DNA from: Paenibacillus sp. RC67
GTDB lineage: Bacteria; Bacillota; Bacilli; Paenibacillales; NBRC-103111
Direction: 5' to 3'
Assembly (NCBI RefSeq): GCF_030020805.1
Contig: NZ_CP125098.1
Location: forward strand, 4,053,501 to 4,117,500
DNA: 64,000 nucleotides
Positions 14,939 to 24,450 of the stretch are shown here, one piece after another (the first letter of the stretch is position 1; the number at the start of each line of letters is the position of its first letter). The position numbers and the translations under genes were made by a program. Under the pieces are notes generated by a model. It was not told where the DNA came from and made no database searches. It saw only the letters and a list, made by a program, of their open reading frames with translations.

Positions 14939-17011
14939 TTAATTTCGTTTCAGTGCTCCGGCTACTAATGAAGCATAATATTCAGAGCCTTCCGCTTCAA
15001 GATGCACTCCATCAGGTGCGAAGAAGCTGCTTTTCCCCTCGCTTGCGGTATACCAATCGATTAGAGTAACTTTTGAGTTGGAACGGGCAACCTCGGCAAG
15101 AACCGAATTCACTTCATCCTCCCACTTACGTGGAACTCTCGTGTTTACTACAATAATTTGCTTTGCTCCATCCAGTGAATCAAGCAGTGTTTCCAGCTGC
15201 TTTTTATTGAAGGGCCCATTCGTGCCAAGCTCTATGATGACGCGGTTTCCTAAAGTCCCCTCTTTTTTATGCTGGTCTAAAACGTCCGCAGCTTCGTTGA
15301 ATTGCCGACCAATTTTACCATCCACTACAATTCCCGGTAAAAGCTTCTCCAAATAGGGCTGGATATCCAGCATAACTGAATCGCCGATAGCGGTTATGCC
15401 TTTTCCTGTTTTTACCGCAGCAATGGCCGGAGAACTAGGCTCTTCCTTAGCTGTTTGTTTGGAGGCTTGATTGTTATCCGTATTTTCTGCAGGCTGCTGA
15501 TTAGCAATTTCTTCAGTAGGTTGCGTGGTTTCAGTAAGGTCTGCGGATCTATCCGGCTGTTGAGATGATGACTGTTCGTTATCATTATTTACTTTATTAT
15601 TCTTACTTTCTTTGGTGTTTGAAGAAGAAACTGCTGAATCCGATTGGTTATCCGTACCCAATGGATTTGGCACTGGGGGCACATTGGTTTGTGCTCCACT
15701 AGAGGCAGTACTTCCATAAACGGCACTGACGACTGCTGTCTCTGGCGGTAAAATGGGATCCGTTCCCCCTCCTGCTTCAGAACCTGCCGTTGCATCCGTT
15801 ACGCGTTGTAGCAATCCAACAAACAGAAAACCAATTAAGACCACCGCGCAGGCAAAAGGTGTCCAGCGCACCATTGACAGTCGTTGGCGCATGCGTCTGC
15901 TTATACTCGCCTGGGCTATCATTCGGTTCCACGAACCACGACGAATCGGTTCTTCCACATACCTCCATGATAAGGCGGCTAATACGAGCGTTGCTGTTAT
16001 TTGAAGTGAAGCTCGAGCCAGATCAAATTTACCGCTGCTGGCCATTGGAGTACTCATCACTATGATTGGATAATGCCATAGATAAATTCCATAAGATCTT
16101 ACACCGAACCATCGAAAAACCTTACTTCCCAACACTTTACCCATCAAACTAACTGGATGTGCGAGCACGGCTACGACCACTGCAGCCGCAAAAGACAGCA
16201 AAACAAATCCACCACGATATAGAAATTCATCATATTCATTCGTCTTCCATATCATGACACTGATGAGCAGTAAACCAGCCAAGCCCATGGAATCAAGTAT
16301 GATCTGTGCCCGCACCGTCACTCGAGGCGTTAGTTTGCGGCTTTGCCACACCATCGCAAGTGCCGCTCCTATAAGGAGAGCGAACACCCTTGTATCGGTT
16401 CCATAGTACACTCTGCTTGGATCGGAACCTGGAACATATAACAGCACCATAGCAAGCGCGGAAATTACCGCTCCAAGAAGCGTCACACCAACTAAGGGGC
16501 CTCTTCTTGGCAAACAACGGATGGCAAATAACAGTAAGACAGGCCAAAGTAAGTAAAATTGTTCTTCAACGGCTAACGACCAAAGATGGCCTAGAGGAGA
16601 TGGAGGGCCGAAGCTTTCAAAGTAAGAAACCTTATGATAGATGAGCCACCAGTTGCTTACATACAATAAACCTGCCGCTACTTCCTCTCTCAGTGCAAGA
16701 AGACGCGCTTTATCAAAGATCGCAAACCAGGCAACAACCACAACAAGCATCAGGAGCAATGCTGGAAGAAGCCTCCGAGCCCGCCTCATCCAAAAATCTT
16801 TTAAATCCACAGTGCCCTTGTTTCTCCATTGGGCTATGAGTTGATCCGTAATTAAGTAACCCGATAGAACAAAGAACACCCCAACTCCCAGGAGTCCACC
16901 CGGAGCCCACTTCAGATTCAGATGGTAGGCAATGACGGCAAATACCGCTATAGCTCGCAGTCCATCTAGACCTGCCATATATCTTCCCTGTCCAACAACC
17001 GGTTTAGGCAC
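14939..17011 (-). CDS. OatA-type acyltransferase with SGNH domain
   Basis: A 690-residue two-part envelope enzyme. Residues 10-390 form an acyltransferase-3 membrane domain (about 10-11 helices) with the catalytic-type His in VIAYHLN near residue 29 and the EEPIRRG end motif. A long Ser/Thr/Gln/Asn-rich linker leads to an extracellular SGNH domain (about 530-688) with the nucleophile in GDSVML, a GTNG block, and the DGVHL Asp-His pair. This layout is that of OatA, which O-acetylates peptidoglycan MurNAc and gives lysozyme resistance, though other polysaccharides are possible. The start is GTG with AAGGGGG 8 bases before it. The gene is monocistronic. Confidence 0.88.
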   Translation of the reverse strand: MPKPVVGQGRYMAGLDGLRAIAVFAVIAYHLNLKWAPGGLLGVGVFFVLSGYLITDQLIAQWRNKGTVDLKDFWMRRARRLLPALLLMLVVVVAWFAIFDKARLLALREEVAAGLLYVSNWWLIYHKVSYFESFGPPSPLGHLWSLAVEEQFYLLWPVLLLFAIRCLPRRGPLVGVTLLGAVISALAMVLLYVPGSDPSRVYYGTDTRVFALLIGAALAMVWQSRKLTPRVTVRAQIILDSMGLAGLLLISVMIWKTNEYDEFLYRGGFVLLSFAAAVVVAVLAHPVSLMGKVLGSKVFRWFGVRSYGIYLWHYPIIVMSTPMASSGKFDLARASLQITATLVLAALSWRYVEEPIRRGSWNRMIAQASISRRMRQRLSMVRWTPFACAVVLIGFLFVGLLQRVTDATAGSEAGGGTDPILPPETAVVSAVYGSTASSGAQTNVPPVPNPLGTDNQSDSAVSSSNTKESKNNKVNNDNEQSSSQQPDRSADLTETTQPTEEIANQQPAENTDNNQASKQTAKEEPSSPAIAAVKTGKGITAIGDSVMLDIQPYLEKLLPGIVVDGKIGRQFNEAADVLDQHKKEGTLGNRVIIELGTNGPFNKKQLETLLDSLDGAKQIIVVNTRVPRKWEDEVNSVLAEVARSNSKVTLIDWYTASEGKSSFFAPDGVHLEAEGSEYYASLVAGALKRN

Positions 17012-17318
17012 TATGAACGCCCCCTTCGGTTAAGGACATTAATTGCTTTGTTGCCATACATTTAATGGTGTTAATCCAATTATTCCGTATCTTTAACATA
17101 ACGATTCGGCTCATCTGTCTTCTATCCTTTCGATCGCACATGGGGCGCAATTCATCTCAGCTGTACCTTTACTATACACAGTCGCGAAATGGAAAACGTT
17201 ACGAAAGGATTACATCTTTTCCTTCACATTTTACAGACTCCGAATTTCAGGCTCATTTATCTTATTACGCTGTAGGAAAGGAATCAATTGGAACTTTTGT
17301 TCGCAGTTTTTACCAAAT
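17012..17318. other. Intergenic region without a recognised feature
   Basis: It separates the acyltransferase gene (leaving towards lower coordinates) from the end of the solute-binding protein gene. It should hold the acyltransferase promoter. No convincing hexamer pair, RNA structure or small gene was found. Confidence 0.4.
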
Positions 17319-17362
17319 AAAATCGCCCTCAAATCACCGAAATTCAGCGCTTGAGGGCGATA
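17319..17362 (-). terminator. Terminator after the solute-binding protein gene
   Basis: ATCGCCCTCAA pairs with TTGAGGGCGAT, followed on the minus strand by TTTATTT. It lies 9 bases after the stop codon. Confidence 0.88.
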
Positions 17363-17370
17363 GTGATCCA

Positions 17371-19050
17371 TTATTTTTTCTTCTTAAAGTTAGCGTCGTA
17401 CGCAGTTTGATAGATCTCCAGGTATCTTTTCAAATTCATATTATCCAGATTATTCACATAGGCATCCCAGTTCTTATCAATATCCGAATCACCGGTAATG
17501 AACCGAGCCATCATTTCCTTCGTGTGATCCAGAATCGTCTTCTCCAAATCCGCTAATTCCGATGCTTGGTCCGCGGTGAAGAATACAGGAGGCATGACCT
17601 TATCGATTGGCATTTGTTTCGGTTCCATCTTTGTCTTCGTTTCGTTATAAAGGATAACCTCTAGCGGCTGCTCTGGGTTAGCTACTTCTCCCAAACGGAA
17701 ATCATTGGAGCGATAGTTCGGCCCCGTCTGGCTCCAGTTCACATTCTGCACTCCGCCCCATGGAGTCAGCTGCTTCCAGATGGCAGGCTTGCCGTTAATG
17801 CCAATCTCCCCTTTTTCCGCATAGCGCCATTCGACGCCCTCGCGTCCTGCATACCATCTTAACGTAGTATCTGGTGTATTATACAGGAAGTCGGCCAATC
17901 GGAACGCCGCATCGGGATTTTTGGCATTTTTGGTAATGACATATTGACCGTTCCCAACGACATAAGGATGATAGGCTGCATTTTGGAAACCACCAGGCCC
18001 TTTAAGTGGCGGTACTGCCACATAGGTCAACCATCTTCCGCTGCTGCCACCTAACGTCGTGAGCGACCCCATGTTATGTCCGGAGGACGCGCCTAGAATG
18101 ACGGTATCAGGATTTTCGCCCAGCTTTTTCAGTTGGTTGTTATCCTGAGTCAAAGCTTGCGGATCAATTAACCCCTCGGCATACAGCTTATGAATGTATT
18201 TCAGCCCTTCCTTCCACTCGGGCTTATTATAAGGTACTGTCACTTTACCATTCTCCAGATACAGCTTTTTCTCACCGTGATCATAAATGAAGGCATTCAT
18301 GAGAAAGGAGTCGAGCATCTGCGTCGAGTACAGGTTGCTGCTGGAAGCCTGGATCGATCCGGAGAGCGGGATTTCATCCACTTTTCCGTTGCCGTTCGGA
18401 TCTTTTGTTTTGAATGCTTTCATTACTTCATAGAACTCATCTGTCGTAGTCGGCATTTGGAGGCCCAGCTTATCGAGCCAAGGCTTTTGAATCCACATTC
18501 TTTGCTGATACATACAGTGATAGCACTCGTTGACCTGAGGTAAAGCGTAGATTTTGCCATCTGGTGCCGTAATCAGATCCTTGTAAAATGCGTTTTCCTG
18601 AAACATCTTTTTCATTTCGACGCCGTACTTCTCGATCAAGTCATTCAGCGGGAGGAAAACGCCCTGACTTCCATAAATCATCATTTGGGTCGGAGATACG
18701 CCAAAGCCCATAATAACGTCCGGATAGTCGCCGCTGGAAAGAACCAGATTCAGCTTTTCGGTAGCCGATTTCTCAGGAGCAACTTCCCACTCGATATGTA
18801 TATTCGTTTTTTGCTCGAGCCATTTCGTAAATTCATTGGTGGCAAAATCTTCGACGGACGAACTGCCTTTTACCAACACTTTTATCGTCGTTTTTTCATT
18901 AGTGATAGGAAATTGTCCTGCTGGAGTTACAGCAACCTGAGATGGCTTGGAAGTATCCGGCGTTGCGGCTTCATCCTTTCCTGAACAGGCACTTAATACA
19001 ATTCCCATACTTAAAAGCAGCGAGAGCGTGATGAGCATCATTTTTCTCAA
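17371..19050 (-). CDS. Sugar ABC transporter solute-binding lipoprotein (LplA-like)
   Basis: A 559-residue extracellular substrate-binding lipoprotein of the large LplA/family 1 group. The signal peptide MRKMMLITLSLLLSMGIVLSAC ends with a lipidated Cys at about residue 22, and a Ser/Thr/Ala linker and two-lobed binding domain follow. The start is taken as TTG at 19050, 7 bases after AGGAGG; an upstream ATG at 19101 falls in the conserved leader hairpin and the ATG pair at residue 4 is too far from the ribosome site. It ends the operon LplB-like/LplC-like/LplA-like. The ATPase is not here; these systems use a shared MsmX-type ATPase. The ligand is likely an oligosaccharide. Confidence 0.9.
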   Translation of the reverse strand: MRKMMLITLSLLLSMGIVLSACSGKDEAATPDTSKPSQVAVTPAGQFPITNEKTTIKVLVKGSSSVEDFATNEFTKWLEQKTNIHIEWEVAPEKSATEKLNLVLSSGDYPDVIMGFGVSPTQMMIYGSQGVFLPLNDLIEKYGVEMKKMFQENAFYKDLITAPDGKIYALPQVNECYHCMYQQRMWIQKPWLDKLGLQMPTTTDEFYEVMKAFKTKDPNGNGKVDEIPLSGSIQASSSNLYSTQMLDSFLMNAFIYDHGEKKLYLENGKVTVPYNKPEWKEGLKYIHKLYAEGLIDPQALTQDNNQLKKLGENPDTVILGASSGHNMGSLTTLGGSSGRWLTYVAVPPLKGPGGFQNAAYHPYVVGNGQYVITKNAKNPDAAFRLADFLYNTPDTTLRWYAGREGVEWRYAEKGEIGINGKPAIWKQLTPWGGVQNVNWSQTGPNYRSNDFRLGEVANPEQPLEVILYNETKTKMEPKQMPIDKVMPPVFFTADQASELADLEKTILDHTKEMMARFITGDSDIDKNWDAYVNNLDNMNLKRYLEIYQTAYDANFKKKK

Positions 19051-19058
19051 ATTAACCC

Positions 19059-19101
19059 CTCCTAAGAGTTTTGCCTTTGGCAAAACTGGCGTCGTAAGCA
19101 T
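19059..19101 (-). repeat. Stem-loop/ribosome-site leader element, copy 1
   Basis: Read on the minus strand, ATGCTTACGA is followed by AGTTTTGCC-AAA-GGCAAAACT (a perfect 9-bp stem) and then TCTTAGGAGG, the ribosome site of the solute-binding protein gene. It begins directly after the stop of the upstream permease gene. A second copy lies before the MFS gene at 36621-36661 with a different but still self-complementary stem. Confidence 0.75.
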
Positions 19102-20025
19102 CTACCCCTTCAACGAACCAATCATAATTCCTTTTACAAAATACTTTTGCACAAAAGGATACACGATCAACAACGGTACCGTAGCCACTACAATCAACGA
19201 GTATTTCAGCAGCTCCCTCAAGCCCTCCCGCTTCGCTTGCTCCGCAACATCGACGAGCATATTCATGTCCACATCGTTTTGAACAAGAATGTCTCTCAGA
19301 ACAAGCTGCAATGGATACAAGCTTTGCTTCTTCAAATAAATCAAAGCGTTAAAATACGAATTCCAGTGGCCCACCGCATAGAACAATGCAATAACAGCAA
19401 TGATGGGACCTGAGAGCGGCAGCACGATTTTCCAAACAAATTGAAAGTCTGTGCAGCCATCAAGCTGTGAAGCCTCCAACAATTCGTCAGGAATCGTCGT
19501 CTGAAAATAGGTTCTTGTTATGATCATATTCCAGACGCCCAATGCTCCCGGCAGAAGCATCGACCAAGTCGTATTAAGCAAGCCCAAATCCTTAACCAGC
19601 ATATAGGTCGGAATCAAGCCTCCGGAGAACATCATGGTGAATACGAAGAGAAACATAAACACATTTTTGCCGTAAAAGTCCTTTCGCGACAATGGGTACG
19701 CAGCCAAGATGGTCATAACAACGTTAATCAGCGTTCCCGCAACGGTATAGTAAATCGAGTTCGTAAAACCGCTCCAGATCAGCTTGTGCTTGAATACGGC
19801 GTTATAGCCTTCCCAAGTCGGATTGACAGGCCATAGCCACACTTTACCCGATATGACGGCTTCCGAGCTGCTTATTGAAGCGCTTACAACATAAATTAAC
19901 GGATAAAGGATCGTAATCAAAAATAACGACAAAATCGTATAATTGACAAAAGTGAATAATTGATCGCTTTTCGTTTCTTTGATCGTCGTATGTTCCAATG
20001 CATGCTCCCTTCCCCCGCTTACCAT
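19102..20025 (-). CDS. Carbohydrate ABC transporter permease (LplC/YtcP-like)
   Basis: An inner-membrane permease with six helices, of the CarB/LplC group. The EAA loop, EASQLDGCTDFQFVWKIVLP near residues 195-214, contacts the ATPase. The C-terminus (VQKYFVKGIMIGSLKG) is typical of the family. It pairs with the upstream LplB-like permease, whose TAA stop it overlaps by seven bases if the ATG at 20025 is used. A TTG at 19998 with AAGGGAG six bases before it is an equally good or better start and would give 298 residues. The stop is followed at once by the conserved hairpin leader of the binding-protein gene. Confidence 0.92.
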   Translation of the reverse strand: MVSGGREHALEHTTIKETKSDQLFTFVNYTILSLFLITILYPLIYVVSASISSSEAVISGKVWLWPVNPTWEGYNAVFKHKLIWSGFTNSIYYTVAGTLINVVMTILAAYPLSRKDFYGKNVFMFLFVFTMMFSGGLIPTYMLVKDLGLLNTTWSMLLPGALGVWNMIITRTYFQTTIPDELLEASQLDGCTDFQFVWKIVLPLSGPIIAVIALFYAVGHWNSYFNALIYLKKQSLYPLQLVLRDILVQNDVDMNMLVDVAEQAKREGLRELLKYSLIVVATVPLLIVYPFVQKYFVKGIMIGSLKG

Positions 20026-20987
20026 AAGCTAGCCTGTTTTGTTTTTTGGGCAATTTTATTAACCATGATAAGTAAAATCAGATTAATGACCGATTTAAAC
20101 AACCCGATCGCAGTAGGATATGAGTAGTTCAGCGCCTGTGATGTCAACCCGACCTTGTACACATACGTGTCAATGACTTCTGACGTTCGAAGGTTGAGCG
20201 GGTTCTGCATAAGGAGCACTTTCTCAAAGCCAACATCCAGCATATGTCCTGTATTCATTATCAGCATAATGATGGCGATAGGCATTATCCCCGGGATATC
20301 GATGTGCCACATCCTCTGCATCTTGGTTGCGCCGTCCACGACTGCGGCTTCATGCAGCGAAGTGTCGATACTGGATAACGCGGCCAAATAGATAATGCAG
20401 CCAAAGCCTACACTTTGCCAAATGCCTGACCACACATAGATGGATTTGAAATATTCTGGAACTCCCATAAAATTAATCGGGTTGAGCCCTATTAACTTCA
20501 TAATATTGTTGACGATCCCGTTTCTCGGTTCCAGCAGTTCCAGAATGATACCAACCATAACGACCACGGAAATAAAATGCGGTGCATAGGTTATCATTTG
20601 AACCGATTTTTTGAAAAACTGATTTTTGACGTAATTCAAGCTAAGTGCAAGAATGATGGGAAAAGGAAACCCGGCAACCAAGCTGTATAAGCTTAATACT
20701 ATGGTGTTGCTCATCAGCCGCCAAAACTCATAGGAATTGAAAAAGCGTTCGAAATGCTTGAAGCCGACCCATTCGCTGTCCCAGACTCCTTTGGTTACAA
20801 TAAAGTTTTTGAAAGCAATCTGTGCGCCATACATCGGAACATACTTAAAAATAATAATGTAAATCAGCGGGATTGCGATTAATGCATACAGTCTCCATAC
20901 TTTACGTATTTTGGTTAATGGTATTCGGGTTTTCATCCTCACGCTAGCATCAGACTCCACTGTTGTTGCTTGTTTAAGTGCTTCCAA
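20019..20987 (-). CDS. Carbohydrate ABC transporter permease (LplB-like)
   Basis: A 322-residue inner-membrane permease of the LplB/UgpA type with six helices (first at about residues 33-52, YALIAIPLIYIIIFKYVPMYG). The EAA loop is HEAAVVDGATKMQRMWHIDIPG at about residues 218-239. It is the first gene of the transporter operon. The start is TTG, a few bases after AGAGGTGG. The 196-base gap to the regulator gene upstream should hold the operon promoter. Together with the next permease it forms the channel for an oligosaccharide of unknown identity. Confidence 0.92.
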   Translation of the reverse strand: MEALKQATTVESDASVRMKTRIPLTKIRKVWRLYALIAIPLIYIIIFKYVPMYGAQIAFKNFIVTKGVWDSEWVGFKHFERFFNSYEFWRLMSNTIVLSLYSLVAGFPFPIILALSLNYVKNQFFKKSVQMITYAPHFISVVVMVGIILELLEPRNGIVNNIMKLIGLNPINFMGVPEYFKSIYVWSGIWQSVGFGCIIYLAALSSIDTSLHEAAVVDGATKMQRMWHIDIPGIMPIAIIMLIMNTGHMLDVGFEKVLLMQNPLNLRTSEVIDTYVYKVGLTSQALNYSYPTAIGLFKSVINLILLIMVNKIAQKTKQASLW

Positions 20988-21183
20988 TAGCCCACCTCTC
21001 TCGTCCTAGACTTCCCATGCTAACGTCAAGCTTTGCTTGAGCTCAGCCTTGCAGTGACCTTGCTTTAACATTAAAGGGTGTCGTCCAAGAGGTAAATGGG
21101 ATTGTATTCGGCTTGATGTGCAGCCATTAAGAACGGCCCATGTGCATTATTCCATCTGATATGCATTTGTGTAGAATGCGCTT

Positions 21184-23496
21184 TCAAATCGCCTTTGAAC
21201 TGCGAAATGCTGATGTACTGACACCATTTATTCGTTTAAATGCACGGCAAAAGGTGTTCGACGAGCTGTAGCCCACCCGCTCTGCAATTTCAAACACCGG
21301 TAAATCCGTTTCAGCCAGCAGCTCCTTGGCCAGCGTCATACGAAGATCCTCCAAATAATCCGAAAAGTTGATCCCCATTTGCTCTTTGAAAAATTGAGAT
21401 AAATATCCTTTCGATATTCCCATTCGTTCCGCTACCGAATCTAGACATAGGTCCGGTTCAACGAAAGATTCATGAAGCATGGAAACGATATTTTCCAACA
21501 GCTGCACATTTTGACTCTTTTTATGTTCATTCACGAAGCTGCACACATGACCATACACCTTAGCGAGCGACATATAGTTTTTTTCTAGTCCCTCGTAAGA
21601 GGTCACCTCTGCGGATAATTGCTTCAGTCTGTCAACCAAGGGACCTTCGTTAAGAGAAACCTGTGGAAGCAGCTTGACTACCGTACCCACCATTTCGTTC
21701 ATAAACAACTGAAGCATTGGTACCGATAGCCGTCTTTCCACAAAATTAATTTCATGCAGTTCACGCAGCACGATTTCCACAGCTGCAAGCTCACCTGCCA
21801 AAGCCAAATTGCTCAAGCGCATTTCCAAATCCGACGGATAAAAATAGCCGTTGTTCTCCTTAGGGATTTCGTCATACGAAGCAATAGCGTTCTGATTTCT
21901 CCATGTTAAAAAATGCAGCGTCTGTTTTGCTTCCTCAAAGGAACGCGACACATGCAGCAGCTGCTTATAAATGCCTCCGATGGCAAACCTCGTCACCACA
22001 TTCGTCCTAGCTTGAATGATTTCACTTATCTCTGGGAGTGCTTCACCCAAATAAATCAATCCAGACTCCGCCTTATTACCTCCAAATGCAAATAAAAGCG
22101 CAATCTGATCTTCAGCTATATCATGCCAATAGATATTTACATGCAGCTCTTGACGAAGAATATCCTTAATCATCACTCGTTTTATATCGAGCTCCTCAAG
22201 CGAATTTGTATCGAATCCGCCCTCATAGCCCCGAAGTTGAACAATCCCCACAGCAAAATGACTTCCCTGTGTCTCGATACCGACATGCTGGAGCAGTATG
22301 GACGTATCTTTGGCAGACAAGAAGTCTCCCTTCAGCAATCTTTCGAATAATGCCGCTTGAAGGTATGGAGCATGCTTCTTCATTTTGTCCTGCAGCTCGT
22401 GATTGTTATCTATAAGCTTAGCTACGGACTCGCCTATAAATCGATACGCATCGGGCCCGCTATCCGGTTTCCCGTCCATCCGCTCCATAATAGTTTCCAT
22501 AATGGATCTTAACGGCCGGCTGTTTCGGTAAGCAATCAGATAGGCTATCAGAAGGCCAAGTGCCAGAAAGATAAAAGCCATAGTAAAAATGATGTTTTTG
22601 ATATACAACACTTTTTTCAAAACAATATGATTCGGTTGAGCGACTAAATAGGTCCAACCGTTATAGGAGGAAGTAGTGTAGGTAACGCGCATTTGTTGAT
22701 GATCAATCTGCTCTAGCATACTCCCCTCCCTGCCTGTCAGCCTGGAACGCTGAATCCAGCTAATAGGGGCGTCCGATGCAGTAGAACTGATGATTTTACC
22801 ACTGTTATCGATAATATAAGCCCACCCGCCGCCGGACAGATCCAATCCGCCCATCAGCTTCTGAACTTCCCTGTTATCTACCGTTATTACAACGGCTCCT
22901 TGAGGGTACCCTGGATACCCCAGAGAATGGATGTAGGTCAGGAGGGAATACACATTACCGTTCACAAGCACCTGCTGAGCGGGAAGCATTTTGCGTTGGT
23001 GGTACGTGCTTACGATCATGCTTTTCCAGCTGTTCGTATCCAGTCCTATGTAGCGAAATGTATTATAAAAATCAAACAGCTCGTACGTGGAGTTTTCCGT
23101 AAATACGAGCTCGCTATTTTTGTAAATAACAAAATAATTAAATATAAAGTTGTTAGTTAAACTGTAATTCTGAATCGCTTTGCGTGTATCCCAAATACGG
23201 TTAATGTTGGAGCCCTGAAACGGATCGTTAATATGCTGAAACTGCATGATTCTAGTATCGTTGACCAACTGGATGGCAATGGAAGAAAGTTCCGACATTC
23301 GGCGGTCCAATATATCTCTGCTTTGCTGAAGCACAGTCGTATTGCTAGCCGTAACTTCCTTCTCCATCTCATGAAGTGTCTTATTGTAGATAACCCCTCC
23401 GACCAACAGAGGCAGTAGAAGGAATAACAGATTAGGTACCAGCAGACGTATAAAAACTCTATGACTGCCAGCTCTAGTGCGTTTTAATCTCCACAT
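21184..23496 (-). CDS. Membrane-anchored AraC-family regulator with extracellular sensor
   Basis: A 770-residue one-component regulator. There is a membrane helix at about residues 17-40, an extracellular Cache-like sensor domain to about 290, a second helix near 300-320, a HAMP-like and cytoplasmic linker region, and a C-terminal AraC HTH pair (SVAERMGISKGYLSQFFKEQMG and EIAERVGYSSSNTFCRAFKR). This architecture is common next to LplABC-type transporters in Paenibacillus, where it senses extracellular sugar and activates the adjacent operon. The ATG at 23496 has GGAGGAG seven bases upstream; an upstream in-frame ATG at 23637 lacks one. It lies directly upstream of the permease genes on the same strand. 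Confidence 0.9.
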   Translation of the reverse strand: MWRLKRTRAGSHRVFIRLLVPNLLFLLLPLLVGGVIYNKTLHEMEKEVTASNTTVLQQSRDILDRRMSELSSIAIQLVNDTRIMQFQHINDPFQGSNINRIWDTRKAIQNYSLTNNFIFNYFVIYKNSELVFTENSTYELFDFYNTFRYIGLDTNSWKSMIVSTYHQRKMLPAQQVLVNGNVYSLLTYIHSLGYPGYPQGAVVITVDNREVQKLMGGLDLSGGGWAYIIDNSGKIISSTASDAPISWIQRSRLTGREGSMLEQIDHQQMRVTYTTSSYNGWTYLVAQPNHIVLKKVLYIKNIIFTMAFIFLALGLLIAYLIAYRNSRPLRSIMETIMERMDGKPDSGPDAYRFIGESVAKLIDNNHELQDKMKKHAPYLQAALFERLLKGDFLSAKDTSILLQHVGIETQGSHFAVGIVQLRGYEGGFDTNSLEELDIKRVMIKDILRQELHVNIYWHDIAEDQIALLFAFGGNKAESGLIYLGEALPEISEIIQARTNVVTRFAIGGIYKQLLHVSRSFEEAKQTLHFLTWRNQNAIASYDEIPKENNGYFYPSDLEMRLSNLALAGELAAVEIVLRELHEINFVERRLSVPMLQLFMNEMVGTVVKLLPQVSLNEGPLVDRLKQLSAEVTSYEGLEKNYMSLAKVYGHVCSFVNEHKKSQNVQLLENIVSMLHESFVEPDLCLDSVAERMGISKGYLSQFFKEQMGINFSDYLEDLRMTLAKELLAETDLPVFEIAERVGYSSSNTFCRAFKRINGVSTSAFRSSKAI

Positions 23497-23641
23497 TTCG
23501 AATCTCCTCCATGTCCGAGGCTTGACTCCATTGTAAAGTACTTTCTTCTGACCGACAACGAAAGATAACGTCGAAATTCGAGTGCATTTTTGTCGAAACT
23601 CATATCCAAGGCAATTAACATCGTTTACGAAATGCAAAAAA

Positions 23642-23685
23642 AGACTGTTCGCAAGTAGATAAGCTACTCTCGAACAGTCCTTGTG
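23642..23685 (-). terminator. Terminator after the FAD oxidoreductase gene
   Basis: GACTGTTCG..AGTAG pairs with CTACT..CGAACAGTC, followed by seven T on the minus strand. It lies 15 bases past the stop codon. Confidence 0.88.
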
Positions 23686-23699
23686 TCTATTTATTACTA

Positions 23700-24269
23700 T
23701 TAAGAGCCTTTTTTCACTACGTCGTGATCGACATAACGCTCACCATTCAGCTCGCTGATGACATTAATCGCTACTTTGGCACCGTCCCCAGCGGTAACGA
23801 TCGTATGTACGCTGACACCGGCAGCAGTACCTGCAGCCCAAATGCCTGGAATGGAGGTTTTCCCTTCAGGAGATGCATCGATCACTGTCTTGATTCTAGG
23901 TTCGGTTCCATCTTTGGTTTGCAGCCCAATTTGCTGTGCCAGGTCCAATAAGACACCCGTTGCCAGAATCACATGCTTGCCTTCATAACGATCGGTTTCC
24001 GTCTCGATTTGAAAGCCTTCGGCTGACTTGGATACATTGGATACCTTCGCTTGAACCAAATCAGCTCCGAACTTGACTGCTTGCTTCTGTCCGATATCGA
24101 CGAGCTCAGCACCTGTAATCTCCATCACACCGTAGTGATTTTCCAACCAGGCACGCTTAGTCATGCTTTGATCACTATCAATTAATAGCGTTTTCTTGCC
24201 GGACTTTGCTGCGAACAATGCAGCGCTGCCACCTGCGGGACCTGCTCCGATAATAACGATATCATACAT
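23700..24269 (-). CDS. Short FAD-dependent oxidoreductase (thioredoxin-reductase-like)
   Basis: A 189-residue flavoprotein built from the FAD-binding half of the thioredoxin reductase fold. The N-terminal dinucleotide motif is IVIIGAGPAGGSAALFAAKSG, VILATGV is in the middle, and the C-terminal FAD motif is GIWAAGTAAGVSVHTIVTAGDG. It lacks the CxxC redox pair and the NADPH domain, so it may depend on another protein for reduction. Short forms of this kind occur in Bacillales as complete genes, so it is probably not a fragment. It is monocistronic with its own terminator. Confidence 0.82.
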   Translation of the reverse strand: MYDIVIIGAGPAGGSAALFAAKSGKKTLLIDSDQSMTKRAWLENHYGVMEITGAELVDIGQKQAVKFGADLVQAKVSNVSKSAEGFQIETETDRYEGKHVILATGVLLDLAQQIGLQTKDGTEPRIKTVIDASPEGKTSIPGIWAAGTAAGVSVHTIVTAGDGAKVAINVISELNGERYVDHDVVKKGS

Positions 24270-24450
24270 ACTCGATACTCTCCCTTCGTGTTATCAATTG
24301 ATGATGTAAGGTACTTGTCCATCTCTTATTATGCTACACAAGTTGGAATGGAATGTCAAAACAGAGTGCCATTCCTCCCTTTAAATCCCAACGAGAATAT
24401 GCTAAATTAATGACAATCTACCCCATTTTATAAAGAGGAGATCGAATTCG

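Noticed and set aside
23700..24269. Truncated thioredoxin reductase pseudogene
   Set aside because: The 189-residue frame has both FAD motifs, a good start and its own terminator, and short flavoproteins of this size exist in Bacillales as whole genes.
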